Below are positions 27,983-36,503 of a stretch of DNA of 64,000 nt, piece by piece. The notes under the pieces were generated by a model. It had not been told where the DNA came from, searched no databases, and saw only the letters and a list, made by a program, of their open reading frames with translations. A program made the translations under genes and the position numbers. How positions within the stretch are numbered: the stretch's first letter is position 1; every line of letters begins with the position of its first letter. The stretch comes from Planctomycetota bacterium (lineage in GTDB: Bacteria > Planctomycetota > Phycisphaerae > Phycisphaerales > Zrk34): NCBI GenBank assembly GCA_016125255.1, contig WGMD01000001.1, forward strand, positions 179,541 through 243,540, written 5' to 3'.

Positions 27983-28351
27983 TCAGAAGGCGTCGGGACG
28001 GGTGAGCAGGAGCAGGAGGTAGGGGGCGAGGGCGGCGGCGGTGAGGGAGAGGGACCAGAGGGCGAGCCAGAGGAGGCCGCGCCAGCGGCGGGACCAGATC
28101 AGGTAGATCGGAACGGTCAGGGGCCAGGTGAAGAGCATGATGATGCGGACGATTCGGCGGAGGGGCAGGTGCAGGCGGCGCGCATCGGCGGCGCAGGCGA
28201 GGACGATGATGATCGAGATGCTCAAGCGAAAGAGCAGGTCGATGGGCGCCGATGCGTCGCCGGCGGCCAGGTGGATGCCCCACGAGAGAAACAGAAAGTG
28301 GAGAAACGCGAGGTGGATTTTCAGGAAGGTCGCGTCGGAGGATGTGGGCAT
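27983..28351 (-). CDS. Small membrane protein, function unknown
   Basis: A 122-residue protein from the ATG at 28351. It has three or four hydrophobic segments (about 14-32, 42-60, 72-90, 98-116) separated by Arg-rich turns. No family is recognised. The longer upstream frame would read into the repeat at 28487-28795 and is not used. The 3' end faces the terminator of the oxidoreductase gene. It is downstream of the repeat copy and the rplQ terminator, so it should have its own promoter, which I do not see. Confidence 0.55.
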   Translation of the reverse strand: MPTSSDATFLKIHLAFLHFLFLSWGIHLAAGDASAPIDLLFRLSISIIIVLACAADARRLHLPLRRIVRIIMLFTWPLTVPIYLIWSRRWRGLLWLALWSLSLTAAALAPYLLLLLTRPDAF

Positions 28352-28486
28352 GGCGGGAACCCGGAAAGGGAAGTGCGGTAGGGATTGTCGCGGATCAGAT
28401 GCGGGCGTGCAACCGAAGGCGGAAGGTTGAAGGGCGCGTCGGGCGGCGCGTCGAGCGGGGCACCGCAGTCGGGTGCGCCGGCGCGG

Positions 28487-28795
28487 TGGGTCATATTTCC
28501 CACTTGGCGCACCCGTGTTTCGCAATTCGCGCACGGGGAAGGCAAATTCGCCCCGTGGATGCGCACGAGTTTCCGTAAGTCCTTGATTGATCGCGCACGG
28601 GGCGCGCAGGCGCTTCCGCGGCGGTGCGCACCGGTCTGTCCGGTGCGCGCGGGATGAGGGATGTGAGCGGAAAATGCTTGATTTTGAGAGAGAAACGAAG
28701 GCGCATGAACGAGGTGAAAAATCGGGGGCGGGTGCGCCGGTGCGAATGGGGAATAGGCCCCAAAAGAAAGCCCGCCCCGTTGAAACGGGGCGGGC
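28487..28795 (-). repeat. ~310-nt repeat, copy B (reads leftward)
   Basis: Most of the 473-base gap left of rplQ. Read on the minus strand, it aligns with 45286-45596 on the plus strand. It begins with the rplQ terminator hairpin, then TTTTGGGGCC, CATGCGCCTTCGTTT, a perfect stem GCGCACCGG/CCGGTGCGC, and five GTGCGC words spaced 33, 32, 32 and 22 bases apart. It ends with TGGG...GACCCA. It could encode a 71-residue peptide in the same frame as the other copy, but substitutions show no codon-position bias (see findings). Confidence 0.75.
28764..28795 (-). terminator. Intrinsic terminator after rplQ
   Basis: Perfect 11-bp GC stem (28770-28780 with 28785-28795) and a 4-base loop, followed on the minus strand by TTTCTTTT. 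It ends the ribosomal transcript, 29 bases after the rplQ stop. Confidence 0.85.
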
Positions 28796-28824
28796 CGATG
28801 ATTTTGGGAGTAATGGGCCGCGGA

Positions 28825-29388
28825 TTACTCGGCGGGCTTGTCCGCGTCAGCCGGGGCTTGGGCGGTTTCCGGGGCGGGTTCGGACTTGCCGGCGCCTTTG
28901 CGGAGCTTGGCGGCGAAGGCGGTGCGGTTGTCCTGCTTGGCGCGGCGGTTGGACTTGGAGGTGTGGTTGTGACGCTCCTCGTCGCCGACGAGCTGGAGGA
29001 CGACCAGATCGGAGCCGTCGCCGATGCGGTGACGGGCGAGCTTGATGACGCGGGTGTATCCGCCGGGTCGTTCCTTGAAGCGGGGGCCGAGCTCGTCAAA
29101 GAGCTTCTGGATGAGGGTTTTCTCATCGATGCGCTCTTCCTGGCCGCCCTTGATGACGTAGATCAGCTCGCGGTCGCCGACGATCGAGATCGCGCGGCGG
29201 CGGGAGGCGAGGTCGCCCTTGCGGGCGAGGGTGATGAGCTTGTCGACCATCGGACGGACGGCCTTGGCTCGGGGATAGGTCGTGGTGATCTGGCCGTGCT
29301 GAATAAGCGCGGCGGCGAGATTGCGGAGCGTGGCGAGGCGATGCTCCGAATCGCGTCCGAGTTTGATTCCACCGATGGCGTGTCGCAT
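28825..29388 (-). CDS. rplQ: Ribosomal protein L17 with C-terminal extension
   Basis: Large-subunit protein near the peptide exit tunnel. The core (about 1-135) has the family start MRHAIGGIKLGRDSEHRLATLRNL and GGYTRVIKL. The total of 187 residues exceeds the usual 120-130 because of a tail that is basic first (about 136-165) and then Pro/Ala/Glu rich. It is the last gene of the cluster, 48 bases after rpoA, and is followed by a strong terminator. Confidence 0.96.
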   Translation of the reverse strand: MRHAIGGIKLGRDSEHRLATLRNLAAALIQHGQITTTYPRAKAVRPMVDKLITLARKGDLASRRRAISIVGDRELIYVIKGGQEERIDEKTLIQKLFDELGPRFKERPGGYTRVIKLARHRIGDGSDLVVLQLVGDEERHNHTSKSNRRAKQDNRTAFAAKLRKGAGKSEPAPETAQAPADADKPAE

Positions 29389-29436
29389 GACGTTACCCTT
29401 CCAGTGCGAAGCGTCGCTTCGCGATGAGTGCGTAAA

Positions 29437-30453
29437 TTACTCGACGCCGACCTCTTCGTCGAAGTCCATTTCCGAATCGTCGGTCGAGTCGACGAGGGCG
29501 AGGCCCAGGTCGGCGAGCTTGCGCTTGATCTCGCGCAGACTGGTCTTGCCGAAGGAGCGGATCTTGAGCAGATCGCTCTCGCTGAGTCGGGTCAGTTCGC
29601 CGACGGTCTTGACGCCGGCGGAGTCGAGGCAGTTGTTGGCGCGGACGGACAGGTCCAGGTCGGCGACGCTCATGCTCAGCCTGCTCTCCTGCTCCTGCTC
29701 GGCTTCGACGGCGCTGACGGCGGACTCGCTGACGGTCTGCTCGCCCAGCTCGAAGTACTGCACGAACGGATTGAGGTGCTTGCGCATGACCTTGGCCGCT
29801 TCGACGAGGGCCAGTTCGGGCGTGATCGCGCCGTTGGTCCAGATTTCGAGGGTCAGCTTGTCGTAGTTGGTCTTCTGGCCGACGCGGGTGTCCTCGACCT
29901 TGTAGCGGACGCGGACGACGGGGGAGAAGATGGCGTCGACGTGAATGGTTCCGACCTGGCGCTCCTCCTCGCGTTCGGCGAGTTCGGAAGCGGGGACGTA
30001 GCCGCGGCCCTTCTCGACGGTGAAGTCGATGTCGAAATCGATTTCCTGCGTCAGGGTCGCGATGATCAGACTCTTGTTGAGGACGGTGATGGACGTGTCG
30101 GCTTCGATGAGGTCGGCGGTGACTTCGCCGGGGCCGGTCGCGCCGAGGGTCATGGTCTTGGGCTCATCGCCTTCGAGGGACACGACGAGGTTCTTGATGT
30201 TGAGGATGATGTCGGTGACGTCTTCCTGCACGCCGGTGATCGAGGTGAACTCGTGCGCGGCACCGGAGATTTTCACCTTGGTGACGGCGGCGCCTTCGAT
30301 GGTGGACAGGAGGATGCGGCGGAGACTGTTGCCGACGGTGGTGCCCAGGCCGCGTTCGAACGGTTCAATGGTGAACTTGCCGAACGTGCCGGAATTGTTG
30401 GCGTCGGGGATGACACGGGTGGGAAGCTCGAGACCTCTCCAGCGAACTCGCAT
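29437..30453 (-). CDS. rpoA: RNA polymerase alpha subunit
   Basis: A 338-residue subunit that nucleates polymerase assembly. The N-terminal dimerisation domain (about 1-235) includes EPFERGLGTTVGNSLRRILLS and the insert domain. The C-terminal domain (about 265-325) has the helix-hairpin-helix motif ELTRLSESDLLKIRSFGKTSLREIK that contacts UP elements and activators. It ends in an acidic tail. The 183-base gap before it, where many bacteria have rpsD, contains no gene. Confidence 0.97.
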   Translation of the reverse strand: MRVRWRGLELPTRVIPDANNSGTFGKFTIEPFERGLGTTVGNSLRRILLSTIEGAAVTKVKISGAAHEFTSITGVQEDVTDIILNIKNLVVSLEGDEPKTMTLGATGPGEVTADLIEADTSITVLNKSLIIATLTQEIDFDIDFTVEKGRGYVPASELAEREEERQVGTIHVDAIFSPVVRVRYKVEDTRVGQKTNYDKLTLEIWTNGAITPELALVEAAKVMRKHLNPFVQYFELGEQTVSESAVSAVEAEQEQESRLSMSVADLDLSVRANNCLDSAGVKTVGELTRLSESDLLKIRSFGKTSLREIKRKLADLGLALVDSTDDSEMDFDEEVGVE

Positions 30454-30565
30454 GGTCGTATTCCTTCAGTGCAGCAATGCCTTGGGGCGGTGTCGCTCCG
30501 GGTATCGGTGACGCAGGATCGGCTGCAACGATCAAGGTCCCTGCTGTCCGGGCGATGTATTCGTT

Positions 30566-30630
30566 GTGCGGAGTGGGGAGTTGGGCGTGTGGAGTGCTTT
30601 TCACTCCGCATTCCGCGCTCCACATTCCAC
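30566..30630. repeat. GGAGTG/CACTCC palindromic repeat, copy 1
   Basis: Units related to CGGAGTG and their complements around a short T-rich centre (GGAGTGCTTTTCACTCC, 30591-30607). It sits between rpsK and rpoA, where rpsD would be expected. Related copies lie at 44572-44661 and 49611-49734. Confidence 0.55.
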
Positions 30631-30636
30631 GTTTAT

Positions 30637-31011
30637 TTACACGCGGCGCTTTTTGCGGGGGCGGCAGCCGTTGTGGGGGATCGGGGTGCAGTCTTCGATG
30701 GCCGTGACCTTCAGGCCGTTGGCCTGAAGGGCGGTGACGGCGGATTCGCGTCCGGGACCGGGGCCCTTGATCTTCGCCTCGATCTCCTGCATGCCCATCT
30801 TCTTGACTTTGGCGGCGACGTTTTCCGCGGCGCGCGTGGCGGCGAAGGGGGTCGACTTGCGGGCGCCCTTGAAGCCGACGGAGCCGGCCGAGTCCCAGGC
30901 GAGCACCTCGCCGGCGGTGTCGGTGATGGTGATCTGGGTGTTGTTGAAGGTCGCCTTGATGTAGGCGATGCCGCGGGAGACGTTGCGACGGATTTTGGCT
31001 TTCTTGCTCAT
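30637..31011 (-). CDS. rpsK: Ribosomal protein S11
   Basis: Small-subunit platform protein that helps position mRNA. The ATG at 31011 gives 124 residues ([11 protein letters not shown]). The longer frame was rejected. Family features: [25 protein letters not shown] and the C-terminal [15 protein letters not shown]. The gap from rpsM (98 bases) holds one of the recurrent hairpins. Confidence 0.97.
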   Translation of the reverse strand: MSKKAKIRRNVSRGIAYIKATFNNTQITITDTAGEVLAWDSAGSVGFKGARKSTPFAATRAAENVAAKVKKMGMQEIEAKIKGPGPGRESAVTALQANGLKVTAIEDCTPIPHNGCRPRKKRRV

Positions 31012-31084
31012 GAGGTCCCTCGAAGCTGCTGGCGCTACCACCGGGGTAGCTCACTTCGGTGTTTCGTTTCGTACGTTTGAACGC

Positions 31085-31107
31085 GCGGGGCAAGCCCCGC
31101 CGCTAAA
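31085..31107 (-). repeat. TTTAGCG hairpin after rpsM
   Basis: On the coding strand TTTAGCG is followed by GCGGGGC..GCCCCGC (arms 31085-31091 and 31094-31100), starting 2 bases after the rpsM stop. First of a set of seven. Confidence 0.6.
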
Positions 31108-31109
31108 TG

Positions 31110-31487
31110 TTATTTCGTGACGCCCTTCTTGCCGGCGACGGTCTTCTTCTTGCCCTTGCGGGTGCGGGCGTTGGTCTGGGTGCGCTGACCGCGGACGGGC
31201 AGGCCGCGGCGGTGACGATCGCCGCGGTAGCAGCGGATGTCGCGCATGCGGGCGATGTTCTGGCTGATCTGGCGGCGAAGAGCGCCTTCGACCACGTAGT
31301 TGTTTTCAAGCACGTGGTTGAGCTTGGCGATTTCGTCTTCGGTCAGCTTGTTGGCGCGGAGCTGTCCGTCGATGCCGACTTCCTTGAGGATGTCATCAGC
31401 GAACTTGGGCCCGATGCCATAGATGTACCGCAGGGAGATGCGGACGGGCTTGTTATCGGGGATGTCGACACCTGAGATACGAGGCAT
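31110..31487 (-). CDS. rpsM: Ribosomal protein S13
   Basis: Head protein of the small subunit contacting P-site tRNA and L5. The ATG at 31487 is preceded by AAGGAG at 6 bases and gives 125 residues starting [10 protein letters not shown]; an in-frame ATG at 31505 was rejected. The helix-two-turn-helix region [16 protein letters not shown] and the basic tail [14 protein letters not shown] are intact. Confidence 0.97.
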   Translation of the reverse strand: MPRISGVDIPDNKPVRISLRYIYGIGPKFADDILKEVGIDGQLRANKLTEDEIAKLNHVLENNYVVEGALRRQISQNIARMRDIRCYRGDRHRRGLPVRGQRTQTNARTRKGKKKTVAGKKGVTK

Positions 31488-31507
31488 TTGTTGCTCCTTG
31501 GGCAATC

Positions 31508-31531
31508 ACGCCGCAAGCGGCGTCGCTAAAC
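31508..31531 (-). repeat. TTTAGCG hairpin after rpmJ
   Basis: GTTTAGCG then a 7-bp stem ACGCCGC/GCGGCGT (31508-31514, 31517-31523), 2 bases after the rpmJ stop. Confidence 0.6.
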
Positions 31532-31533
31532 AA

Positions 31534-31647
31534 TCAGCCCTGCCGCTGCTTGTGCTTGGGGTTGGTGCAGATGACCCGCACGACGCCCTTGCGGCGGATG
31601 ACTTTGCAGTGCTCACAGATCCGTTTGACGCTGGATCGGACTTTCAT
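31534..31647 (-). CDS. rpmJ: Ribosomal protein L36
   Basis: A 37-residue zinc-ribbon protein of the large subunit. Translation begins [14 protein letters not shown] and ends KHKQRQG. The three cysteines C11, C14, C27 and H33 are the zinc-binding set of the classical C+ form. Its position between infA and rpsM is the standard alpha-operon place. Confidence 0.95.
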   Translation of the reverse strand: MKVRSSVKRICEHCKVIRRKGVVRVICTNPKHKQRQG

Positions 31648-31663
31648 GACTTACCTTCCAAAC

Positions 31664-31688
31664 GCGGGGCGTGGCCCCGCCGCTAAAC
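31664..31688 (-). repeat. TTTAGCG hairpin after infA
   Basis: GTTTAGCG then stem GCGGGGC/GCCCCGC (31664-31670, 31674-31680), 9 bases after the infA stop. Confidence 0.6.
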
Positions 31689-31697
31689 GATGTCGAT

Positions 31698-31913
31698 TCA
31701 ATGCCGATACGTGATTCGGCCTTTGGTCAGGTCGTACGGGCTGATCTCCACCGTGACCTTGTCGCCGGGCACGATCTTGATGTAGTGCATCCGCATTTTG
31801 CCCGCCAGATGAGCCAGCACCTCGTGCCCGTTCTCAAGTTTCACCTTGAACATCGCATTCGGCAGTGCATCGAGCACTTCGGCTTCAATCTGGATTTTGT
31901 CTTCTTTGGCCAT
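31698..31913 (-). CDS. infA: Translation initiation factor IF-1
   Basis: A 71-residue OB-fold factor that binds the A site during initiation. Family-typical sequence from [13 protein letters not shown] through [20 protein letters not shown] to GRITYRH. It lies between map and rpmJ. Confidence 0.97.
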   Translation of the reverse strand: MAKEDKIQIEAEVLDALPNAMFKVKLENGHEVLAHLAGKMRMHYIKIVPGDKVTVEISPYDLTKGRITYRH

Positions 31914-31932
31914 GCTGTTCCGTACAAGTTTC

Positions 31933-32709
31933 TTAAAGCGTCAGCACGTCGCAGCCGTCTTCCGTCACGGCGATCGTGTGCTCGTAGTGCGCCGCCGGCT
32001 TGCCGTCGACCGTCACCACTGTCCAACCGTCATCCAGCGTCCGGACCTGCTCGCTGCCCAGTGTGCACATCGGCTCCACCGCCAGCACCATGCCCGGCAC
32101 CAGATCAATGTCGTGCCGGATCAGCTCGCGGCTGACAAAGTTCGGCACCTTCGGCTCCTCGTGCATCACCCGGCCGATGCCGTGACCCACGAAGTCCTTG
32201 ATCACCCCCAGGCCCAGCGACTCGGCGTGACGCTGCATCTTGCGCGCCACGTGAGACCACTTGGCCCCGGGCTTGATATTCTCGACCGCGATCCGAAGCA
32301 CATGCTCCGTCGCGGCACATAGCTTCTTGGCCTCCGGCGAAACCTGCCCGACCATGATCGTCGTCGCAGAGTCGCCGCACCATCCATTGACCCGCACGCC
32401 GAAGTCGATGCTCACCACATCGCCTTCCTTGATCACGCGCGGTCCGGGTATCCCGTGCACCACTTCGTCATTGACGCTGATGCACGTGTACGCCGGGAAG
32501 CCCTCGCCTTCGTTATACGTGGGGTACCACTTGAAGAGGCCCACGGCGCCGGGGTGCTCGGCGATTGTCTTGCCCGCGATGGCGTCCAGCTCGCCCGTCG
32601 TCACACCCGGCACGCATGCCGCTCTGCAACGCTCGAGCGTCTGTCGCACCAATTGGCCGGCCCGGCGCATCTGCTCGATCTCTTGGGACGATTTCAAGCT
32701 GATTGCCAT
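31933..32709 (-). CDS. map: Methionine aminopeptidase type I
   Basis: Removes N-terminal methionine from nascent proteins. It has 258 residues from the ATG at 32709; a GTG at 32715 with a better-placed GAGGA is the alternative start. The five metal ligands are all present: D102 and D113 in [18 protein letters not shown]176 in FVGHGIG, E212 in AVEP and E243 in HYEHT, plus the substrate histidine H85. adk, which often separates secY and map, is absent; the 124-base gap to secY has no gene. Confidence 0.95.
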   Translation of the reverse strand: MAISLKSSQEIEQMRRAGQLVRQTLERCRAACVPGVTTGELDAIAGKTIAEHPGAVGLFKWYPTYNEGEGFPAYTCISVNDEVVHGIPGPRVIKEGDVVSIDFGVRVNGWCGDSATTIMVGQVSPEAKKLCAATEHVLRIAVENIKPGAKWSHVARKMQRHAESLGLGVIKDFVGHGIGRVMHEEPKVPNFVSRELIRHDIDLVPGMVLAVEPMCTLGSEQVRTLDDGWTVVTVDGKPAAHYEHTIAVTEDGCDVLTL

Positions 32710-32833
32710 AACCACGCCATTGGTCCTCGCGTCGACCACGCACCACCGGACCCACCGATCGGCGCGAAGCATCTATTTTAACCACGTTCAGCGGCGTCTT
32801 CCACCGAACGCGCGTCCCTTTCCGTGAGACTTC

Positions 32834-34234
32834 TTACGATCCGCGTGCTCCGCGGATGCGGCTCCCGGCGGTCTCGCCGCCGAGGAAACCACGGTAATTG
32901 CGCATCAACAGGTTCGCCTCGATCCGCTGCACGAAGTCCAGCGCCACGCTGACCGTGATCAGCAGGCCCGTGCCGCCCAGGAAGCTCGAAACGAAGAACG
33001 GGATGCCGAACGCCCCGCTGATGATCGTCGGGACCACGGCGATGACGGCCAGGAACCCGCCGCCGACGTAGGTGATCCGCTCCATGACTTTTTCGAGATA
33101 GTCGGCCGTGCGCGGGCCCGGACGCAGGCCGGGGATGAAGCTGCCGTGATCACGGAGCTGCTCGGCCATTTCATGCGGCTGGAACTGCACGCTCGTCCAG
33201 AAGTACGAGAAGAAATAGATCAGCCCGACATACAGGAGCACGTACAGATAGTTGTACCGGCCCATGGACAGTTCGTTGGCGAAGAACCCGAAGAAGCTCT
33301 CCCACCAGTGCCACTCCTGCGCCTTGCCGACGTTGGTGAGCCAGGGCAGAAGCATGGCGGGGATCATCATCAGGGAACTGGCGAAGATGATCGGCATCAC
33401 GCCGCCGTGGTTGACGCGAAGGGGCAGATAGCTGCGCTGTCCGCCGTAGACGCGCCGCCCGCGGGTGTGCTTGGCCTGCTGCACCGGAATGCGGCGCTGG
33501 CCCTGCGTGATGAGCACGGTGCCGGCGACGACGAAGAGGAAGGCGGCGATGAGGAAGATCACCTTCATCGGGTCCATGGTCTTGGTGGCGTCGCCGGTGG
33601 CGGCCAGCTCAAAGTTGGCGGCGACCCAGTGCAGGGCGCCGGGCATTTTGGAGATGATGCCGGCTGTGATGATCAGCGAGGCGCCGTTGCCGATGCCGTA
33701 CTTGTCGATCTGCTCGCCGAGCCACATCAGGAACATCGTCCCGGTGGTCATGCCCAGGATGCCGCAGCCCCAGAAGGTGAACGAGTACTCGAACCCGGGG
33801 TAAACCAGGTGCGAGCGGAGGAAAAACTGCATATAGAAGATGGACTGAATCAGGCAGAGGGCGAAGGTGGCGTAGCGCGTGTATTCCTGAATCTTCTGCC
33901 GGCCCGCGGGGCCTTCCTTCTGCATCTGCTTGAGCGGCTCATACACGGTGGCCAGAAGCTGGAAGATAATGGCGGCGGAGATGTACGGCAGGATGCCCAG
34001 ACCGAAGAGCGTCGACTGACCGAGCGCACCACCGGTGAAGATGCTGATGAAGTTGGCCAGATCGCCCAGCGCGGTGCCCTGCTGTTTGGCGAAGAGGGCC
34101 TTAAGCTCGTTCTGATCGACGGCGGGCAGGGGAATCCAGAAGCCGATGCGATAGATGACGAGCATTCCGAGCGTGAACAGGAGTTTGTTCCGCAGGTCGG
34201 GGATCTTGAAGATGTTGAGAAAAGCCTGAAACAT
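32834..34234 (-). CDS. secY: Protein translocase subunit SecY
   Basis: Central channel of the Sec translocon in the inner membrane, 466 residues with about ten membrane segments. Typical elements: start MFQAFLNIFKIPDLRNKLLFTLG, the GLGILPYISA plug-region motif, the basic cytoplasmic loop QGQRRIPVQQAKHTRGRRVYGG, NHGGVMPIIFASS and FIPGLRPGPRTADYL. It is slightly longer than the E. coli protein, with an extended segment around residues 200-225. It follows rplO by 10 bases. Confidence 0.97.
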   Translation of the reverse strand: MFQAFLNIFKIPDLRNKLLFTLGMLVIYRIGFWIPLPAVDQNELKALFAKQQGTALGDLANFISIFTGGALGQSTLFGLGILPYISAAIIFQLLATVYEPLKQMQKEGPAGRQKIQEYTRYATFALCLIQSIFYMQFFLRSHLVYPGFEYSFTFWGCGILGMTTGTMFLMWLGEQIDKYGIGNGASLIITAGIISKMPGALHWVAANFELAATGDATKTMDPMKVIFLIAAFLFVVAGTVLITQGQRRIPVQQAKHTRGRRVYGGQRSYLPLRVNHGGVMPIIFASSLMMIPAMLLPWLTNVGKAQEWHWWESFFGFFANELSMGRYNYLYVLLYVGLIYFFSYFWTSVQFQPHEMAEQLRDHGSFIPGLRPGPRTADYLEKVMERITYVGGGFLAVIAVVPTIISGAFGIPFFVSSFLGGTGLLITVSVALDFVQRIEANLLMRNYRGFLGGETAGSRIRGARGS

Positions 34235-34244
34235 CGCCGCTCAC

Positions 34245-34727
34245 TTATGCGCTGGGTTGGGCTTTGGCCTTCATGCTCACGACGTTCGCCGAACCGCCGG
34301 CCGCTTCGATCTTGACGCGGGCGGCTTCGGAGAACTGGTTGGCGGACACGGACAGTTTCTTGGTGATCTCGCCGTTGGCCAGGACCTTCAGGGGCATGCC
34401 GTTGTCGGGGACGAGGCCGGCCTTGATGAGGGCGGCGGGATCGACGGTGGCGCCGGCGTCAAAGAACTGCTCCAGGTCCGAGACGTTGATGACGTTGAAG
34501 CGGACGGTGAAGTTGGCGTTGTTGAAACCGCGCTTGGGGATGCGGCGGAAGTAGGCCATCTGGCCGCCTTCACGGGTCGCGCGGATGGAGCCGGAGAAAC
34601 CGGAGCGGGACCCGGCGCCCTTGACGCCGCGGCCGGAGGTCTTGCCGTGGCCGGACCCGATGCCGCGGCCGACGCGCTTGCGACGCTTGTGCTTGCCGAC
34701 GAGCTTGGTGATGTCGTGAATCATCAT
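34245..34727 (-). CDS. rplO: Ribosomal protein L15
   Basis: A 160-residue large-subunit assembly protein with the basic Gly-rich N-terminus GRGIGSGHGKTSGRGVKG and the downstream YFRRIPKRGF. In most spc operons rpmD (L30) separates rpsE and rplO; here the 77-base gap holds only a hairpin, so L30 is absent from this place. Confidence 0.96.
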   Translation of the reverse strand: MMIHDITKLVGKHKRRKRVGRGIGSGHGKTSGRGVKGAGSRSGFSGSIRATREGGQMAYFRRIPKRGFNNANFTVRFNVINVSDLEQFFDAGATVDPAALIKAGLVPDNGMPLKVLANGEITKKLSVSANQFSEAARVKIEAAGGSANVVSMKAKAQPSA

Positions 34728-34777
34728 GGCGGTGGTCTTTCAGTCAGTCGATTCTTTTGCAATTCGATCAGAGACAC

Positions 34778-34801
34778 GCGGGGCGATGCCCCGCCGCTAA
34801 A
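34778..34801 (-). repeat. TTTAGCG hairpin after rpsE
   Basis: GTTTAGCG then stem GCGGGGC/GCCCCGC (34778-34784, 34788-34794), 3 bases after the rpsE stop and in the place of rpmD. Confidence 0.6.
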
Positions 34802-34804
34802 CAG

Positions 34805-35503
34805 TTACTCGGCGGCCGGTGCTTCGCCGGCGCCGGCGCCATCGGCGGGCGCTTCGTCACGACCACGGCCTCGGCCGCGACCGCCGCCCTGCTTGCCGCC
34901 GCGACCCTTGCCCTTCTCGGCCTTCTTGCCCTGCGGGCCGCGCGGCTTGTTGGGGTCGGTCTTGACGGCCGTCACGTAGCGGCGACCGGCTTCGATGACT
35001 TCCTCGACGCGCGAGGTGCCGAGCTTGACGCCGCGCAACTCTTCGATCGTCGCCTTGGTGCGAAGCTGGAGCAGGCCTTCCATGACGGCCTTGGCCAGGT
35101 TGCGCTGGTTCGTCGAACCCGTCGCCTTGGTCAGAACGTCATGCAGACCGGCCATCTCGAGCACCGCGCGGACGGTGCCGCCGGCGATGACGCCCGTACC
35201 GGCGGAGGCGGGGACGATCTTGACGGTCGAAGCCAGGAAGCGTCCGGTGACGGCGTGCGGCACGGTGCCTTCCTGGAGGATGACGCGGTGGAGATTTTTC
35301 TTGGCGTCCTTCTGGGCCTTCTCGATGGCGGCGGGAACGCCGGGGGCCTTGGCGTAGCCGAGGCCGACGCGTCCGTTGCGATCGCCGACGACGACGAGGG
35401 CGCCGAAGCTGAATCGGCGGCCGCCCTTGACGGTCGAGGAGGTGCGGTAGATGCCGATGGTTGTGGACTCTAGTCCACCGGATTCTTCTAAGAACTCTGC
35501 CAT
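34805..35503 (-). CDS. rpsE: Ribosomal protein S5 with RG-rich tail
   Basis: Small-subunit protein at the mRNA entry and decoding region. The core (about 15-170) has FSFGALVVVGDRNGRVGLGYAKA and SAGTGVIAGG. The total of 232 residues exceeds the common ~165 because of a tail: Lys/Gly rich, then GGGRGRGRGRDE, then an acidic Ala-rich end. The RG-rich stretch resembles RGG-type RNA-binding tails. The coding sequence is intact. Confidence 0.96.
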   Translation of the reverse strand: MAEFLEESGGLESTTIGIYRTSSTVKGGRRFSFGALVVVGDRNGRVGLGYAKAPGVPAAIEKAQKDAKKNLHRVILQEGTVPHAVTGRFLASTVKIVPASAGTGVIAGGTVRAVLEMAGLHDVLTKATGSTNQRNLAKAVMEGLLQLRTKATIEELRGVKLGTSRVEEVIEAGRRYVTAVKTDPNKPRGPQGKKAEKGKGRGGKQGGGRGRGRGRDEAPADGAGAGEAPAAE

Positions 35504-35546
35504 GGTGTTGCCGTTTCCAGGTTCGAGTGAATCAGAGCGTGATCGA

Positions 35547-35897
35547 TCAGAACTTCAGGCCGCCTTCGCGGGCTGCTTCAGCCAGGGCCTTGACGCGGCC
35601 GTGGAACCGGTAGCCGCCGCGGTCGAAGGCGACGGTTTGGACGCCCGCCTCTTTGGCCCGCTCGGCCAGCGCCTTGCCGACCTCGGTCGCCGCGGCGGTG
35701 TTGGAGCCCTTCTCCAGCGCCTTGCTCGAGGCGGCGGCGAGGGTCTTGCCCTGCACGTCGTCGATGATCTGAGCGTAGATGTGCTGGTTGGAGCGGAAGA
35801 CGCACAGGCGCGGGCGCTCGGTCGTGCCGAAGAGGCGCTTGCGGATGCCGTAACGACGGCGGGTGCGACGGATTGTTTTCTGAGCGTGTTTGTCCAT
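35547..35897 (-). CDS. rplR: Ribosomal protein L18
   Basis: 5S rRNA-binding protein of the central protuberance, 116 residues. Motifs: [21 protein letters not shown] and the C-terminal [26 protein letters not shown]. Confidence 0.97.
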   Translation of the reverse strand: MDKHAQKTIRRTRRRYGIRKRLFGTTERPRLCVFRSNQHIYAQIIDDVQGKTLAAASSKALEKGSNTAAATEVGKALAERAKEAGVQTVAFDRGGYRFHGRVKALAEAAREGGLKF

Positions 35898-35933
35898 GGT
35901 CGTAACCTTTGTCGTGCTCTAACAGGGGGCCGA

Positions 35934-36485
35934 TTAACCGCCGCCGCCGGCGAACGCCTTGCCTTCCTTGCGGACGATGACTTCGTCGACGTACTTGATG
36001 CCCTTGCCGTTGTAGGGTTCGGGCTTGCGCTGGGCGCGGGCGGCGGCGGCGAACTGGCCGACGGCCTGACGATCAGCGCCGGTGACGGTGATCTTGTTGC
36101 CATCGACGGCGACCTTGACGCCGGCGGGCACGGCCACGTAGCGCGTGTCCGCATAGCCGACGACGAGGGCCAGCTTGCCGCCCTGAAGCTTGGCGGTCCA
36201 GCCCACGCCGTTGACCTCCAGCTCCTTCTTGAAGCCCTTGGTGACGCCGGTGATCATGTTATTGATCAGGGCGCGGGTCAGGCCGTGGTACGCCTTGGTC
36301 TGCTTCAGGTCATTGGCGCGTTCGACGCGGACCTGCTTCTTGTCGGCGTCGACGATCACCTTGACTTCGGGGCGATGCTCATAGGTGAGCGTCGCGTCCT
36401 TACCTTTGACGGTGATCATGCGTCCGGCAAGCGTGACGGTCGCGCCGCTGGGCAGATCGATGGGTTTGTTTCCGATGCGACTCAT
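35934..36485 (-). CDS. rplF: Ribosomal protein L6
   Basis: Large-subunit protein near the factor-binding site, 183 residues in two related domains. Start MSRIGNKPIDLPSG; C-terminal signature PEPYNGKGIKYVDEVIVRKEGK. Eighteen bases after rpsH. Confidence 0.97.
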   Translation of the reverse strand: MSRIGNKPIDLPSGATVTLAGRMITVKGKDATLTYEHRPEVKVIVDADKKQVRVERANDLKQTKAYHGLTRALINNMITGVTKGFKKELEVNGVGWTAKLQGGKLALVVGYADTRYVAVPAGVKVAVDGNKITVTGADRQAVGQFAAAARAQRKPEPYNGKGIKYVDEVIVRKEGKAFAGGGG

Positions 36486-36503
36486 GATTCGACTTTCCGT
36501 GTG

